This document shows, piece by piece, positions 18,889-27,865 of a stretch of DNA of 64,000 bases. Below the pieces are notes generated by a model. That model searched no databases, was not told where the DNA came from, and was given only the letters and a program-made list of their open reading frames with translations. This DNA comes from Morganella morganii_D (lineage in GTDB: Bacteria; Pseudomonadota; Gammaproteobacteria; Enterobacterales; Enterobacteriaceae), in contig CP173058.1 of assembly GCA_044772875.1 (NCBI GenBank), positions 2,480,001 through 2,544,000 on the forward strand. The letters run 5' to 3'. Numbering within the stretch: the first letter of the stretch is position 1; every line of letters starts with the position of its first letter. The position numbers and the translations under genes are program-made.

Positions 18889-20192
18889 TCCTCTGTCAGC
18901 GCGAAAAAGAGCCGGTCAGTGACTGGCTTAAACAGATAACTGAGCAGTGACCGCTCCCCGGTGCGGATAAAAATCTCGGCGGGCATGCCGGGTTTGATCA
19001 CCTGAGAAGCAGCTGTTTCCGGCACGGAGATCTGAATCTGATAGTAAGGTTCGCCGGTTGCCGGGTTTATAAGACGATCGGCGGATATCAGTGTCAGTTC
19101 GCCGCGCAGTTTGGGTGTCAGGTTCTGATTAAATGCCGGAAACAGCAGGTCAGCGGGCTGACCGGGTGATACTTTATCTATCCACTGTGGTGATAATTTA
19201 CCTTCAATAATCAGCGTCTGCTGTTCCGGTACCACGGACATCAGCTTTTCTCCTGCTCTCACCACCCCGCCGGCTGTAAACACAGATAAGTCCATCACTG
19301 AGCCGGTCACCGGCGCAGTGATCTCATGCTGTTTCAGCCGGTCGTTCTCAATAACCTGTTGTTTTTTCAGTTCACTGCGCTGTACTGACAGACGTGACAA
19401 CTCCTCGCGGATCCCGCTGTGAAAAGCGGCCCGCCGTTGTGTTATCTGCTCTGTCTGCGCGGCCCGTTCTTCCTCCGCACGGCTTATCTGTAACCGGGTA
19501 TCATCCGCCTGATTACGCAGCGCCGCACTTTCCCGACGGATCTCCTGATAGCGGTGACGCGGCAGATATCCCTCATCTGCCAGTGATTTCATGTTTGCGG
19601 CTTGTGACATCAGGCTTTCCGACTGCTGAGTGGTACTGCGGACAATATCCCGCAGGGTGATAAGCCGCCGCGTCAGGCCGTCAACAGTGACCCGGCGTGC
19701 CTGAAGATCACTCTCCAGCTCAAGCCGGCGGTCAGTAAGCAGTTCATTTTGTGCCTGCAACTGTGCCCGGCCATAAGCGGGCGGCGCATAAAATGTATCA
19801 TCCGCCGCCGGTATAAATGCCGGTTCGCCGCGCAGCTCTGCCTCCAGGCGCCGCTGTATGATCAGTGTGCTATCCAGTTGCTCTGCCAGTGACACCGTCT
19901 GAGCCTGAGCCTGCACCGGGCGCAACTGCACCAGTACCTGATCTTTTTCCGCCCGCTGGCCATTTTGCACATAAATCTCAGAAATCACGCCATCCGCCGG
20001 TGACTGCACCTGCTTGATATTACCGGTAATCACGACGGTTCCTGATGCGGCAACCCCCTGATCCAGCGGCGCAAATCCCGCCCACAGCAGAAAACCGGCA
20101 AGACCGGCGGCAATGACATAACACCCCGTCCGCTGATACCCGCCTGTGGCTGTTTTTACACCCGGCTCCCCGGATAACCGTTTAGTTATCAT
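18885..20192 (-). CDS. prtE: Membrane fusion protein of serralysin type I secretion system (HlyD family)
   Basis: A 435-residue HlyD/PrtE-type adaptor. A short basic cytoplasmic end precedes a single transmembrane helix (about 24-41). A split lipoyl domain begins near Q-V-Q-S-P-A-D-G, then comes a long coiled coil (about 110-285) and a C-terminal beta-barrel with P-G-M-P-A-E-I-F-I-R-T-G. It bridges the ATPase in the inner membrane and the outer-membrane tunnel. The ATG at 20192 overlaps the prtD end by 11 bases and is preferred over an opening 18 codons upstream that lies inside prtD. Confidence 0.9.
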   Translation of the reverse strand: MITKRLSGEPGVKTATGGYQRTGCYVIAAGLAGFLLWAGFAPLDQGVAASGTVVITGNIKQVQSPADGVISEIYVQNGQRAEKDQVLVQLRPVQAQAQTVSLAEQLDSTLIIQRRLEAELRGEPAFIPAADDTFYAPPAYGRAQLQAQNELLTDRRLELESDLQARRVTVDGLTRRLITLRDIVRSTTQQSESLMSQAANMKSLADEGYLPRHRYQEIRRESAALRNQADDTRLQISRAEEERAAQTEQITQRRAAFHSGIREELSRLSVQRSELKKQQVIENDRLKQHEITAPVTGSVMDLSVFTAGGVVRAGEKLMSVVPEQQTLIIEGKLSPQWIDKVSPGQPADLLFPAFNQNLTPKLRGELTLISADRLINPATGEPYYQIQISVPETAASQVIKPGMPAEIFIRTGERSLLSYLFKPVTDRLFFALTEE

Positions 20193-21888
20193 TATTTTTA
20201 CCAGCCTGATTATTAAGCGTTTCAATGACCTTCTCCGTACGGCCAAAAAGCTGCATCCGCCCGCCGGACAACAACAGCAGTTTGTCTGTCACGGACAGCA
20301 GCGGTTTATGGTGAGTAATAAGAACAATTGTTTTTCTCTGTGCTTTCAGTATGTTAATGGCTGATATCAGCGCACTGAGCCCCGCATCATCGAGTGCGGC
20401 ATTGGGTTCATCCAGGATGATCAGTGCCGGTGAGCCATACAACGCCCTGGCCAGCGCGATCCGCTGCCGCTGGCCGCCGGAAAGCCCGGTACCGTCTGCA
20501 CCGGTCAGCGTTTCATAGCCCTGCGGCAATTGCAGAATCAACTCATGCACCTGCGCCAGTTGTGCCGCACGGATAATATTGTCTGCATCAGCATCCGGCT
20601 CAAAACGGGCAATATTATCGGCAATCGTGCCGGGAAAAAGCGCAATTTCCTGGGGAAGATAGCCGGTATATTTTCCGGAACAGGTTTTATCCTGCTGACA
20701 GAGATCCGCTCCGTCCAGCCGGACAGCACCACGCATGGCGGGCCACAACCCGGCGAGCAGTTTCGCCAGTGCCGATTTCCCGGCCCCGGACGGACCGATG
20801 ATCCCCAGCACCTCTCCCGGTGCGAGACTGAAATGCAGATTGTGCAACAGCGGCGTGTCACAACCCGGATACCCCGCCTGCATCACCGAGACGGACAAAT
20901 TACCCGCCGGAACCGGCAGAGCCAGCTTCTGTGCCGGCTGCGGATGAGCCGCCAGCAGCGCGGTGAGCCGCTGATACGCCAGCCTGCTCTCTTTGGCACT
21001 TTTCCACACCCCGGTGACCTGTTCAACCGGTGACAATGCACGCCCCAGCAGAATCGACCCGGCAATCATCATGCCGGGCGAAATGGTATTATCCAGCGCC
21101 AGCCAGCCGCCCAGCCCCAGCATCAGGGATTGCAGGATCAGGCGGGCTGTTTTGGTGATTGCCATGATTTTTGCTGAATAATCACTGGCTTGTGTCTGTT
21201 CATTCAGGCTGTCGCAGTGCCGGTTCAGCCAGCGCCGGCGCAGATGCTGCTGCATTCCCATCGCCTCTGCCGGCTCCGTATGGGCAAAATGGCTGCTCTG
21301 CATACCCTGTGCGGCGGCGGAAGAGCGGTTTGCCGCTGTCAGCGGCGGCCCAGAAAGCCGTTCATTGATCAGAGCGAGCACAATCAGCACGGCTGCGCCG
21401 CCACAGGCAAACACACCCAGCCACGGGTTAAACAGCGCGATCACCAGCAGATAAAGCGGGAACCAGGGCAGATCGAGAAAGGCAAAAATACCGTTACCGG
21501 TTATAAAACGACGCAGGATCATCAGATCGGTCTGCGCCTGCTGAGGCAGATGATCCGGCGTACGATGCAGTTTTGCCTGAAACGCGGCATCATAAACACG
21601 GGTATTGAGCGCCAGATCGAACTGATTACTCATGCGGATCACCAGCATATTACGCAGATAATCGAGACCACCGGTCAGTGTCAGTAATCCGGCCATCATC
21701 AGCGTCAGCATCAGCAGCGTCATTTCATTGCCGGAGGGCAGAACACGATCGTACACCTGTAACATATACACAGACGGCACCAGCATCAGCAGATTAATCA
21801 GTGCGCTGAATAATGCCAGTGAGATAAACAGTGACTTGCGGGCGGCAATAAATGCCGTAATATCATTTCTGGTTTTCCCGGAAAGCAT
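20182..21888 (-). CDS. prtD: Type I secretion ABC transporter ATPase/permease (PrtD family)
   Basis: A 568-residue fused permease-ATPase that energises export of the protease. Five to six transmembrane helices occupy about residues 10-290. The nucleotide-binding domain has Walker A G-P-S-G-A-G-K-S, signature L-S-G-G-Q-R-Q-R-I-A-L-A-R and Walker B L-I-I-L-D-E-P. There is no C39 peptidase or C39-like domain, as expected for exporters of RTX proteases. Two starts are possible: ATG at 21939 without a good ribosome site, or ATG at 21888 with GGAG nine bases before it; the latter is chosen. A gap of 73 bases separates it from the inhibitor gene. Confidence 0.9.
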   Translation of the reverse strand: MLSGKTRNDITAFIAARKSLFISLALFSALINLLMLVPSVYMLQVYDRVLPSGNEMTLLMLTLMMAGLLTLTGGLDYLRNMLVIRMSNQFDLALNTRVYDAAFQAKLHRTPDHLPQQAQTDLMILRRFITGNGIFAFLDLPWFPLYLLVIALFNPWLGVFACGGAAVLIVLALINERLSGPPLTAANRSSAAAQGMQSSHFAHTEPAEAMGMQQHLRRRWLNRHCDSLNEQTQASDYSAKIMAITKTARLILQSLMLGLGGWLALDNTISPGMMIAGSILLGRALSPVEQVTGVWKSAKESRLAYQRLTALLAAHPQPAQKLALPVPAGNLSVSVMQAGYPGCDTPLLHNLHFSLAPGEVLGIIGPSGAGKSALAKLLAGLWPAMRGAVRLDGADLCQQDKTCSGKYTGYLPQEIALFPGTIADNIARFEPDADADNIIRAAQLAQVHELILQLPQGYETLTGADGTGLSGGQRQRIALARALYGSPALIILDEPNAALDDAGLSALISAINILKAQRKTIVLITHHKPLLSVTDKLLLLSGGRMQLFGRTEKVIETLNNQAGKNNDN

Positions 21889-21961
21889 ACACAGAGACTC
21901 CACCCGGCATACCAGCCGGGGTTTTATAATATTTATCATAATGTTAAAAAAAGAAGGATAT

Positions 21962-22312
21962 TTACTCTTTCAGAAGACGCGCGCCATTCTCATGCCAGAT
22001 TTCCGCGCGGTAACGGCCGGGAGCTTCAGCGGAAAAGAAATAACGGGTGGAGCCGTCTGCAGTGATAAAAGCAATGCCGTCCGGAGCCGGACGCCAGGCT
22101 GTTATCTGCGGTTGCGCCGTAAAATGCAACTGAAATTCTTCTGCGGCTTTACCGGGAATTGCTGTCAGCGTGACAGATTGCGTCTGACCGTCCTCCGTGA
22201 ACTGCCAGTTGCCCTGAAGATCTCCGGCTGCGGGAATTCTCTGACTGGCGGCCGTGGTCTGCCCTGATAACAGCAGCGAAAACAGTAACAATAATGATCG
22301 GCTGATTTGCAT
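21962..22312 (-). CDS. inh: Inh/AprI-family serralysin inhibitor, cysteine-free
   Basis: A 116-residue periplasmic protein with a signal peptide (cleavage near T-T-A-A-S). The body shows the Inh pattern: G-N-W near the mature N-terminus, A-W-R-P-A-P-D-G-I-A-F, and A-D-G-S-T-R-Y-F-F-S followed by G-R-Y-R-A. Family members are small beta-barrels whose N-terminal strand plugs the protease active site and protects the producer's periplasm. Known members have a conserved disulfide; this one has no cysteine. It lies between the protease and the exporter genes. The 52-base gap after prtA is rich in GC inverted repeats that may lower downstream transcription. Confidence 0.85.
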   Translation of the reverse strand: MQISRSLLLLFSLLLSGQTTAASQRIPAAGDLQGNWQFTEDGQTQSVTLTAIPGKAAEEFQLHFTAQPQITAWRPAPDGIAFITADGSTRYFFSAEAPGRYRAEIWHENGARLLKE

Positions 22313-22364
22313 GGTAACTTCCTGAATGCTGCGGACGCCGCACCGGCCGCGCCCGCCTGCTGCG

Positions 22365-23822
22365 TTAAACGATAAAGTCAGTGTAAACATTCACCTGGCC
22401 AGTGATATCCACTTTAAAATCAGGCCCGTACTGATTTCCGCTGACATCAATCAGCAGTTCTGTCAGATCCAGCCCTTCATCATACCGGAGCACAGCTTCT
22501 CCGGCCGTACCGGTAAATTTATCCGTAAAATAAATGGATTGACCTCCCGGGCTGTTCTGCCCCAGCCCCTGTAAGTCGATAAGATCCAGACCGGTTGAAA
22601 AATCGCGTATATGGTCAGGCCGGTCATACAGGGAATCCGTCACTGCTGAGAACACAAAGATATCCTTCCCGGCTCCGCCCCAGAGCTGATCCTGCCCGGC
22701 CCCGCCGTACAGCACATCATCTCCGCCGTTGCCCATCAAAATGTTATCCGCATCGTTGCCGATGATCACATCATTCCCCCACCCGCCGAACGCATTTTCA
22801 ATCACCACTCCGTGTGCAATTGACACATTTCCGGTCAGGCCGCCGACATCCGAAAAATCGCCTTCACGCAGAGAAATTTTCTGGTCTTGCTTATAATGGG
22901 AGAAATTCAGGGTGTCATTTCCGCCGCCGTCCCAGACAGTGAAAATAAGCTTATCTGTGGTGCTTTTTGCAGAATAATAATCACGCCCGGAATTGGAATT
23001 AAATCCATAAACGGTGTCATCAGTACGAATGTTATAATTTGCACCGTACAGTTTCTGAATCGCGGTAATGTCATCCAGCAGCGGTGCTGAGGCATAATAG
23101 CCTTTGTGATCCGCTCCGGTAATACTCTCACTCCAGTAGCTCATGACACTGTACTGACGGGTATCCTCTGCATAATTCGCATCGTCTTTATAAGAAGGAT
23201 TTCCCTGGCCCGAGTTATAATTGCTCGGATGATCTAATCCGAGGGTATGACCGATCTCATGAGTAAATGTCAGGCGACCATAGTTGCCGGTCTCCGGTGT
23301 CACGTTCAGTGCCCCCGGCTCCGAGCTGTACCAGGACTGACCGGAAATATCAAAGCCCCGGGAATCGGTGTAAGGCCAGCCAAAGTAATCTTTGGTATGC
23401 GGTAGCCAGGCGTATGCCTGTGTGTATTTATCATTAATATACCCAAAGGTGATATTGGTGTAGATATCCCCCCGGCCGGCATTCACTTCAGTAAACTTAA
23501 TGTTTGCCACGTCAGACCAGGACTGCAATGATAAACGTGCCTGACCTTTCTGATAGTCATTGAACCCCTGTAATCCCGTATGTCCTGCCTCGTTATAATA
23601 CATCCCTTCCCATGTCGGGAATGAATAGGTAACTTCCGCCGGCTTCTTTATCACTCCGGCACCATTCCAGCCGGTATTGCTTCGTGCAATATGACTCCCG
23701 GCATCAAGGGTATTATATGAGATTTTATTATTAATCCAGTGTCCGTTACCCCGCCCCGGATTACTCAACACATCATCGATAAATAACCATCCGTCTTCCC
23801 TGCCGTATGCAGCGATACTCAT
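22365..23822 (-). CDS. prtA: Serralysin-type zinc metalloprotease with RTX repeats
   Basis: An extracellular protease of 485 residues. The zinc motif is H188-E-I-G-H192-T-L-G-L-D-H198, with the Met-turn S-V-M227-S-Y229. Calcium-binding RTX repeats lie at about 346-388 (G-G-W-G-N-D, G-N-G-G-D-D, G-G-A-G-Q-D, G-G-A-G-K-D), followed by the M10 C-terminal beta-roll. It ends D-F-I-V, the acidic-plus-hydrophobic tail that type I exporters of this class recognise; there is no N-terminal signal peptide. A short N-terminal stretch is likely the propeptide. GGAG lies eight bases before the ATG. It opens the order prtA-inh-prtD-prtE-prtF, a self-contained secretion locus. Confidence 0.95.
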   Translation of the reverse strand: MSIAAYGREDGWLFIDDVLSNPGRGNGHWINNKISYNTLDAGSHIARSNTGWNGAGVIKKPAEVTYSFPTWEGMYYNEAGHTGLQGFNDYQKGQARLSLQSWSDVANIKFTEVNAGRGDIYTNITFGYINDKYTQAYAWLPHTKDYFGWPYTDSRGFDISGQSWYSSEPGALNVTPETGNYGRLTFTHEIGHTLGLDHPSNYNSGQGNPSYKDDANYAEDTRQYSVMSYWSESITGADHKGYYASAPLLDDITAIQKLYGANYNIRTDDTVYGFNSNSGRDYYSAKSTTDKLIFTVWDGGGNDTLNFSHYKQDQKISLREGDFSDVGGLTGNVSIAHGVVIENAFGGWGNDVIIGNDADNILMGNGGDDVLYGGAGQDQLWGGAGKDIFVFSAVTDSLYDRPDHIRDFSTGLDLIDLQGLGQNSPGGQSIYFTDKFTGTAGEAVLRYDEGLDLTELLIDVSGNQYGPDFKVDITGQVNVYTDFIV

Positions 23823-24070
23823 AAAAATATCTCCGAATGTAATAATAAAACAGAATAAAATTTATCCTTAAACATCAGTTCGCTACCGGTTGTCAGCAGC
23901 CCGCACACGATAAACACATTAATTTAATTAATCTATATACTAACGAATAAATGCATACTAATTCTGTTATTTAGCTTTGGCCGGAGCAGGAACGGGAGAA
24001 GGTCTGTATTAATCAGGGATAAACCGAGGAAAAATAATTACATAGCGCAGGAAAATAATAAGGGCAGATA

Positions 24071-24098
24071 CAAAAAGCCCGGCAACAGTGTGCCGGGC
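24071..24098 (-). terminator. Terminator of yadGH
   Basis: An 8-bp stem GCCCGGCA / TGCCGGGC that on the minus strand runs into CTTTTTG, 20 bases after the yadH stop. The remaining 23823-24070 stretch is AT-rich and should hold the prtA promoter; no clear operator was identified. Confidence 0.85.
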
Positions 24099-24117
24099 GG
24101 ATTATCAGAAAACCGGA

Positions 24118-24888
24118 TCAGGTTCTCAGACCCCGTCCTTTTTCAATCAGACGCCAGGTCAGCAGATAGAACACCGCAATAAACAGGCTCAGTACCCCGA
24201 GCGTGGTGAACAGAGAAACATCACTGATACCGAGGAAACCATAACGGAAACCGCTGATCATATAGACAATCGGGTTCAGTTTGGACACCGCCTGCCAGAA
24301 TGCCGGTAACAGTGTCAGGGAGTAAAACACCCCGCCCAGATAGGTCAGCGGCGTCAGGACGAACGTCGGGATAATACTGATATCATCAAAGCTTTTCGCA
24401 AACAGCGCATTAAGCAGCCCCGCCAGCGAGAACAGAATGGATGTCATCAGCAGCGTAGCAATAATCATAAACCAGGAGTGGATCTGTAACGGCACAAAGA
24501 ACAGAGACACCAGGGTGACCAGAATCCCGACAAGTACACCACGCGCCACACCACCACCGACAAATCCGGCGATAATGACGTGTGTCGGCACCGGTGCCAC
24601 CAGCAGTTCCTCAATACTTTTCTGGAATTTTGCCCCGAAAAAAGAGGAGGATACGTTAGCATAGGAGTTAGTAATCACTGACATCATAATCAGACCGGGC
24701 ACGATAAACTGCATATAACCGACACCGCCCATTTCACCAATCCGGTTACCGATAAGATTTCCGAAAATAATAAAATAGAGTGACATGGTGATCACCGGCG
24801 GGATCAGCGTCTGAACCCAAATCCGCATAAAACGGGTGATTTCTTTGCGCCAGATTGTTTTCAGCGCCACCCAGTACAGCGACATCAT
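24118..24888 (-). CDS. yadH: ABC-2 type transporter permease YadH
   Basis: A 256-residue inner-membrane permease of the ABC-2 family with six predicted helices and the family pattern around G-G-V-F-Y-S-L-x-x-L-P-x-x-W. The substrate is unknown in E. coli as well. It is coupled to yadG by a 4-base overlap of stop and start, so the two form one exporter. Confidence 0.93.
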   Translation of the reverse strand: MMSLYWVALKTIWRKEITRFMRIWVQTLIPPVITMSLYFIIFGNLIGNRIGEMGGVGYMQFIVPGLIMMSVITNSYANVSSSFFGAKFQKSIEELLVAPVPTHVIIAGFVGGGVARGVLVGILVTLVSLFFVPLQIHSWFMIIATLLMTSILFSLAGLLNALFAKSFDDISIIPTFVLTPLTYLGGVFYSLTLLPAFWQAVSKLNPIVYMISGFRYGFLGISDVSLFTTLGVLSLFIAVFYLLTWRLIEKGRGLRT

Positions 24889-25811
24889 TTCGCAGCCTCC
24901 AAATCATGATTCACCAGATGCACAAATAATTCCTCCAGCCGGTTCGCTTTGTTGCGCATACTTAAGATATCAATACCCTGCGTATTCAACTGGGCAAAAA
25001 CACCGTTCAGCCCCTGTCCCCGGCGGACATCCACCTCCAGCGTTGAGGTGTCGGTCAGCCGGAAAGTATAGCCTTCAAGCTGTGGCAGCGGGTTTTTCGC
25101 GCCAAGGTCGAGGATAAAGGTTTCCGATTCCAGTTTGCCGAGCAGTTCTTTCATACTGGTGTTTTCCACCAGTTCACCGTGCTGGATAATCCCGATATTA
25201 CGGCACAGCATTTCCGCCTCCTCGAGATAGTGCGTCGTGAGAATAATCGTGGTACCCTGCGCATTGAGGCTTTTGAGGAATCCCCACATGGAACGGCGCA
25301 GTTCGATATCCACCCCGGCCGTCGGTTCGTCGAGGATCAGCAGCTTCGGCTGATGCATCAGTGCGCGGGCAATCATCAGGCGGCGTTTCATCCCGCCGGA
25401 CAGACGCATCGCGCGCTCATCGCGTTTTTCCCACAAATCCAGCTGCATCAGATAGGTTTTCGCCCGCTCCTGCGCCAGTTTATGTGGTACCCCGTAATAA
25501 CCGGCCTGTTGTAAGACAATCTGCAATACTGTTTCAAACGGGTTAAAATTAAACTCCTGCGGCACCAGGCCGAGCTGACGTTTGGCCTGAACCAGATCGG
25601 TATCGATGTCATAACCGAACACGGATACTTTCCCGCCGGTTTTATTGACCAGCGAACTGATAATCCCGATGGTGGTGGATTTTCCCGCGCCGTTCGGACC
25701 CAGCAGGGCATAGAAATCGCCGGCACTGACTTTCAGGTCAATACCCCGCAAAGCCTGCACGCCTCCGGCATACTGCTTGGTTAATTGTGATATTTCCAGT
25801 GCATAGGTCAT
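24885..25811 (-). CDS. yadG: ABC transporter ATP-binding protein YadG
   Basis: A 308-residue ATPase partner of YadH. Walker A is G-P-N-G-A-G-K-S-T near 38-46, signature L-S-G-G-M-K-R-R, Walker B L-L-I-L-D-E-P-T, and H-loop T-T-H-Y. The C-terminal extension after residue 220 is typical of ABC-2 exporters. Divergent from can, as in E. coli, with 184 bases between the starts. Confidence 0.94.
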   Translation of the reverse strand: MTYALEISQLTKQYAGGVQALRGIDLKVSAGDFYALLGPNGAGKSTTIGIISSLVNKTGGKVSVFGYDIDTDLVQAKRQLGLVPQEFNFNPFETVLQIVLQQAGYYGVPHKLAQERAKTYLMQLDLWEKRDERAMRLSGGMKRRLMIARALMHQPKLLILDEPTAGVDIELRRSMWGFLKSLNAQGTTIILTTHYLEEAEMLCRNIGIIQHGELVENTSMKELLGKLESETFILDLGAKNPLPQLEGYTFRLTDTSTLEVDVRRGQGLNGVFAQLNTQGIDILSMRNKANRLEELFVHLVNHDLEAAK

Positions 25812-25995
25812 AACAGAAAAATACCTTTTTAATTTAGAATTTTGGGTGCAATATAAACCGAAATAATACCTGCGAACCGGAATCGGTTCTTGACAATTTG
25901 TCTTCTTTGCTGAAATTATTTAATAACAATTTATTAAAATTTAAATTTTTTATACAAGAGATTCTAGCGAAAGGATCTGCAACAGGCTATCCGTC

Positions 25996-26655
25996 ATGAT
26001 GAAAAAAATCGAAGAACTGTTTGCCAATAACAAACAGTGGTCCGAATCTGTAAATGAAAAAGATCCTGAGTTTTTCAAAGAGTTAGCACAGGCTCAAAAG
26101 CCGCGTTTTCTCTGGATCGGCTGCTCCGACAGCCGTGTTCCCGCCGAAAAACTGATCGAAGCCGCGCCGGGCGATCTGTTTGTTCACCGTAATGTGGCGA
26201 ACCTTGTCATCCATACCGACCTGAACTGCCTGTCAGTCATTCAGTATGCCGTGGATGTGCTCCAGGTTGAACATATTATCGTCTGCGGTCACTACAACTG
26301 CGGCGGTATTCAGGCCGCAATTGAGGGTACCGAACTGGGGCTTATCAACAACTGGTTACTGCATATCCGCGATATCTGGTATCAGCACAGCTCCCTGCTG
26401 GGCGAACTCGCGCCACAGGATCGTATCAACCGCCTGTGTGAACTGAACGTGGTGGAACAGGTGTATAACCTGGGTCACTCCACGATTATGCAGGCAGCGT
26501 GGAAACGCGGCCAGCGTGTGATGATCCACGGCTGGATCTACGGAATTAACAACGGCCTGCTGCATGATCTGGATATCAGCTCTGACAGCCGCGAGAAAAT
26601 GGAACTGGCCTACCGCCAGGCTGTGGCCAAACTCTCGAATATGCCGTCGTCCTGA
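25996..26655 (+). CDS. can: Beta-class carbonic anhydrase
   Basis: Interconverts CO2 and bicarbonate; the beta-class enzyme is needed for growth in air in E. coli. Zinc ligands are Cys43, Asp45, His99 and Cys102 with Arg47 of the C-S-D-S-R motif. If translation begins at the second ATG (25999) the numbering becomes identical to E. coli Can (42, 44, 98, 101). The conserved stretch N-N-W-L-L-H-I-R-D-I-W is intact. A long hairpin follows the gene. Confidence 0.96.
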   Translation: MMKKIEELFANNKQWSESVNEKDPEFFKELAQAQKPRFLWIGCSDSRVPAEKLIEAAPGDLFVHRNVANLVIHTDLNCLSVIQYAVDVLQVEHIIVCGHYNCGGIQAAIEGTELGLINNWLLHIRDIWYQHSSLLGELAPQDRINRLCELNVVEQVYNLGHSTIMQAAWKRGQRVMIHGWIYGINNGLLHDLDISSDSREKMELAYRQAVAKLSNMPSS

Positions 26656-26663
26656 TTTTACCG

Positions 26664-26691
26664 CTGAACGGTATCCGGAGATACCGTTCAG
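26664..26691. terminator. Strong hairpin after can
   Basis: An 11-bp perfect stem CTGAACGGTAT / ATACCGTTCAG with a 6-base loop, starting 9 bases after the can stop. No T-run follows, so it may be a processing or 3'-protecting structure rather than a full terminator. Confidence 0.55.
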
Positions 26692-26794
26692 ACTTACGTA
26701 TCATTACTATTCCGCACGTAATATATTGCGCTTCTCATACTGATTTTATATAAGTATCTGTTCATGCAGTTTTGTTCATATTAAAGGATTTTTT

Positions 26795-27385
26795 ATGAAT
26801 ACAATGATCGCCAGAGAAACCGGTATTTATTTTATCAAAGAACAGATTTATTCAAAAGGCGGGCTACCTACCCTCGCGAATACAATAGGACCATCCGCAA
26901 AACAGATATACCGGATGGTACTTCAGCTGAAAATAGAGCAGGATGTTTTTTACGATAATAAAAAAGTAAACCACAATGATCTCAGTACATGGCAGCAACT
27001 CAGAGTACTGTTTGACCGTGATATTATCTCACAGCAGGACAGAAAAAACGGAAAAGTGATTGCCGGACTGGAATATGCCGGATTCGATACGTATGTTACC
27101 CCTTTTGCGGGATTTGAAGATACTCTGCCAAAAGCGCTGACAACTGACTACCTGTACAATAAGGATCTTCTTCCTGCCCCGTTCATTTACGGCAAAGATC
27201 CTATTCCGTCTGTCAGATTGTATAACAACCCTCATGTTCAGTTTTTTATGGACCAGGGCGGACAGGGTATACCGACAGCACTGGGAAAATTTGATAAAAG
27301 CAACCGCCGTCTCGGGATCATAAAAAATGAAACTGAGTTTACTCAAATATTAAATTTAATTAAGGCTGGTTATGAGAAAAAATGA
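26795..27385 (+). CDS. Unrecognised soluble protein, first gene of an orphan pair
   Basis: Not recognised. It has 196 residues, no signal peptide, no membrane helix and no cysteine. The N-terminal third (about 20-75) is helical and could be a DNA-binding-like or dimerising fold, but no HTH can be asserted. The middle is aromatic and proline-rich. The end (about 155-196) is compact: G-I-P-T-A-L-G-K-F-D-K, then N-R-R-L-G-I-I-K, then Q-I-L-N-L-I-K-A-G-Y. AAAGGA six bases before the ATG supports the start. Base composition is visibly poorer in GC than can and hpt on either side. The last 14 bases overlap the next gene, so the two are co-translated. A toxin/immunity or effector/immunity pair is one possible reading of soluble plus four-helix membrane protein, unproven. 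Confidence 0.75.
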   Translation: MNTMIARETGIYFIKEQIYSKGGLPTLANTIGPSAKQIYRMVLQLKIEQDVFYDNKKVNHNDLSTWQQLRVLFDRDIISQQDRKNGKVIAGLEYAGFDTYVTPFAGFEDTLPKALTTDYLYNKDLLPAPFIYGKDPIPSVRLYNNPHVQFFMDQGGQGIPTALGKFDKSNRRLGIIKNETEFTQILNLIKAGYEKK

Positions 27386-27809
27386 TCTGCTGATGATCCT
27401 GTCATTCAGTTTAATTAATTTAATGGCAGGCTATTCTTTATCATCATTTGCAATTAATATCTATTTCCCGGCAGATATCACCGTCGTTTATACTGATATC
27501 AGCGCTGTTTTTACTATAAAACCAATTATTGCAGCAGGTTTTTTCTGTATTAGTCTGATTTCATTTTTAGTTATCTTTATCAGCAGGAAAGAAATCTCCG
27601 CTCTGTCTGCTATATTAATGACTGCTGTTAATATAATTGTATTTATGCTGGTAACATTCTGCTACGGTAAAATTTACTTCGGTAACGTCTTTCCGGCCGG
27701 AATAACTAATATCCCTTTTTCAGTCTTTAATTATTATCAGCTACTGCTATTAACAGCGCTGATTTCCACGATCATCCAGTTTATCATACTGAAACTGACA
27801 ACACGCTGA
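27372..27809 (+). CDS. Unrecognised four-helix membrane protein, partner of the upstream orphan gene
   Basis: A 145-residue protein with four strongly hydrophobic segments at about 6-28, 48-71, 76-98 and 119-142, short loops, and a basic end (L-K-L-T-T-R). No family recognised. The start ATG lies inside the end of the preceding gene (14-base overlap, other frame), so expression is coupled. The composition is AT-rich like its partner. A bidirectional terminator ends the unit and separates it from hpt on the other strand. Confidence 0.75.
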   Translation: MRKNDLLMILSFSLINLMAGYSLSSFAINIYFPADITVVYTDISAVFTIKPIIAAGFFCISLISFLVIFISRKEISALSAILMTAVNIIVFMLVTFCYGKIYFGNVFPAGITNIPFSVFNYYQLLLLTALISTIIQFIILKLTTR

Positions 27810-27818
27810 TAATGAGAC

Positions 27819-27846
27819 AAAAACGGCATCCGCAGGTGCCGTTTTT
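27819..27846. terminator. Bidirectional terminator between the orphan pair and hpt
   Basis: A 10-bp stem AAAAACGGCA / TGCCGTTTTT with an 8-base loop. It gives T-runs on both strands between two convergent genes. Confidence 0.88.
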
Positions 27847-27865
27847 ATACCGCTATCCGGACAGA

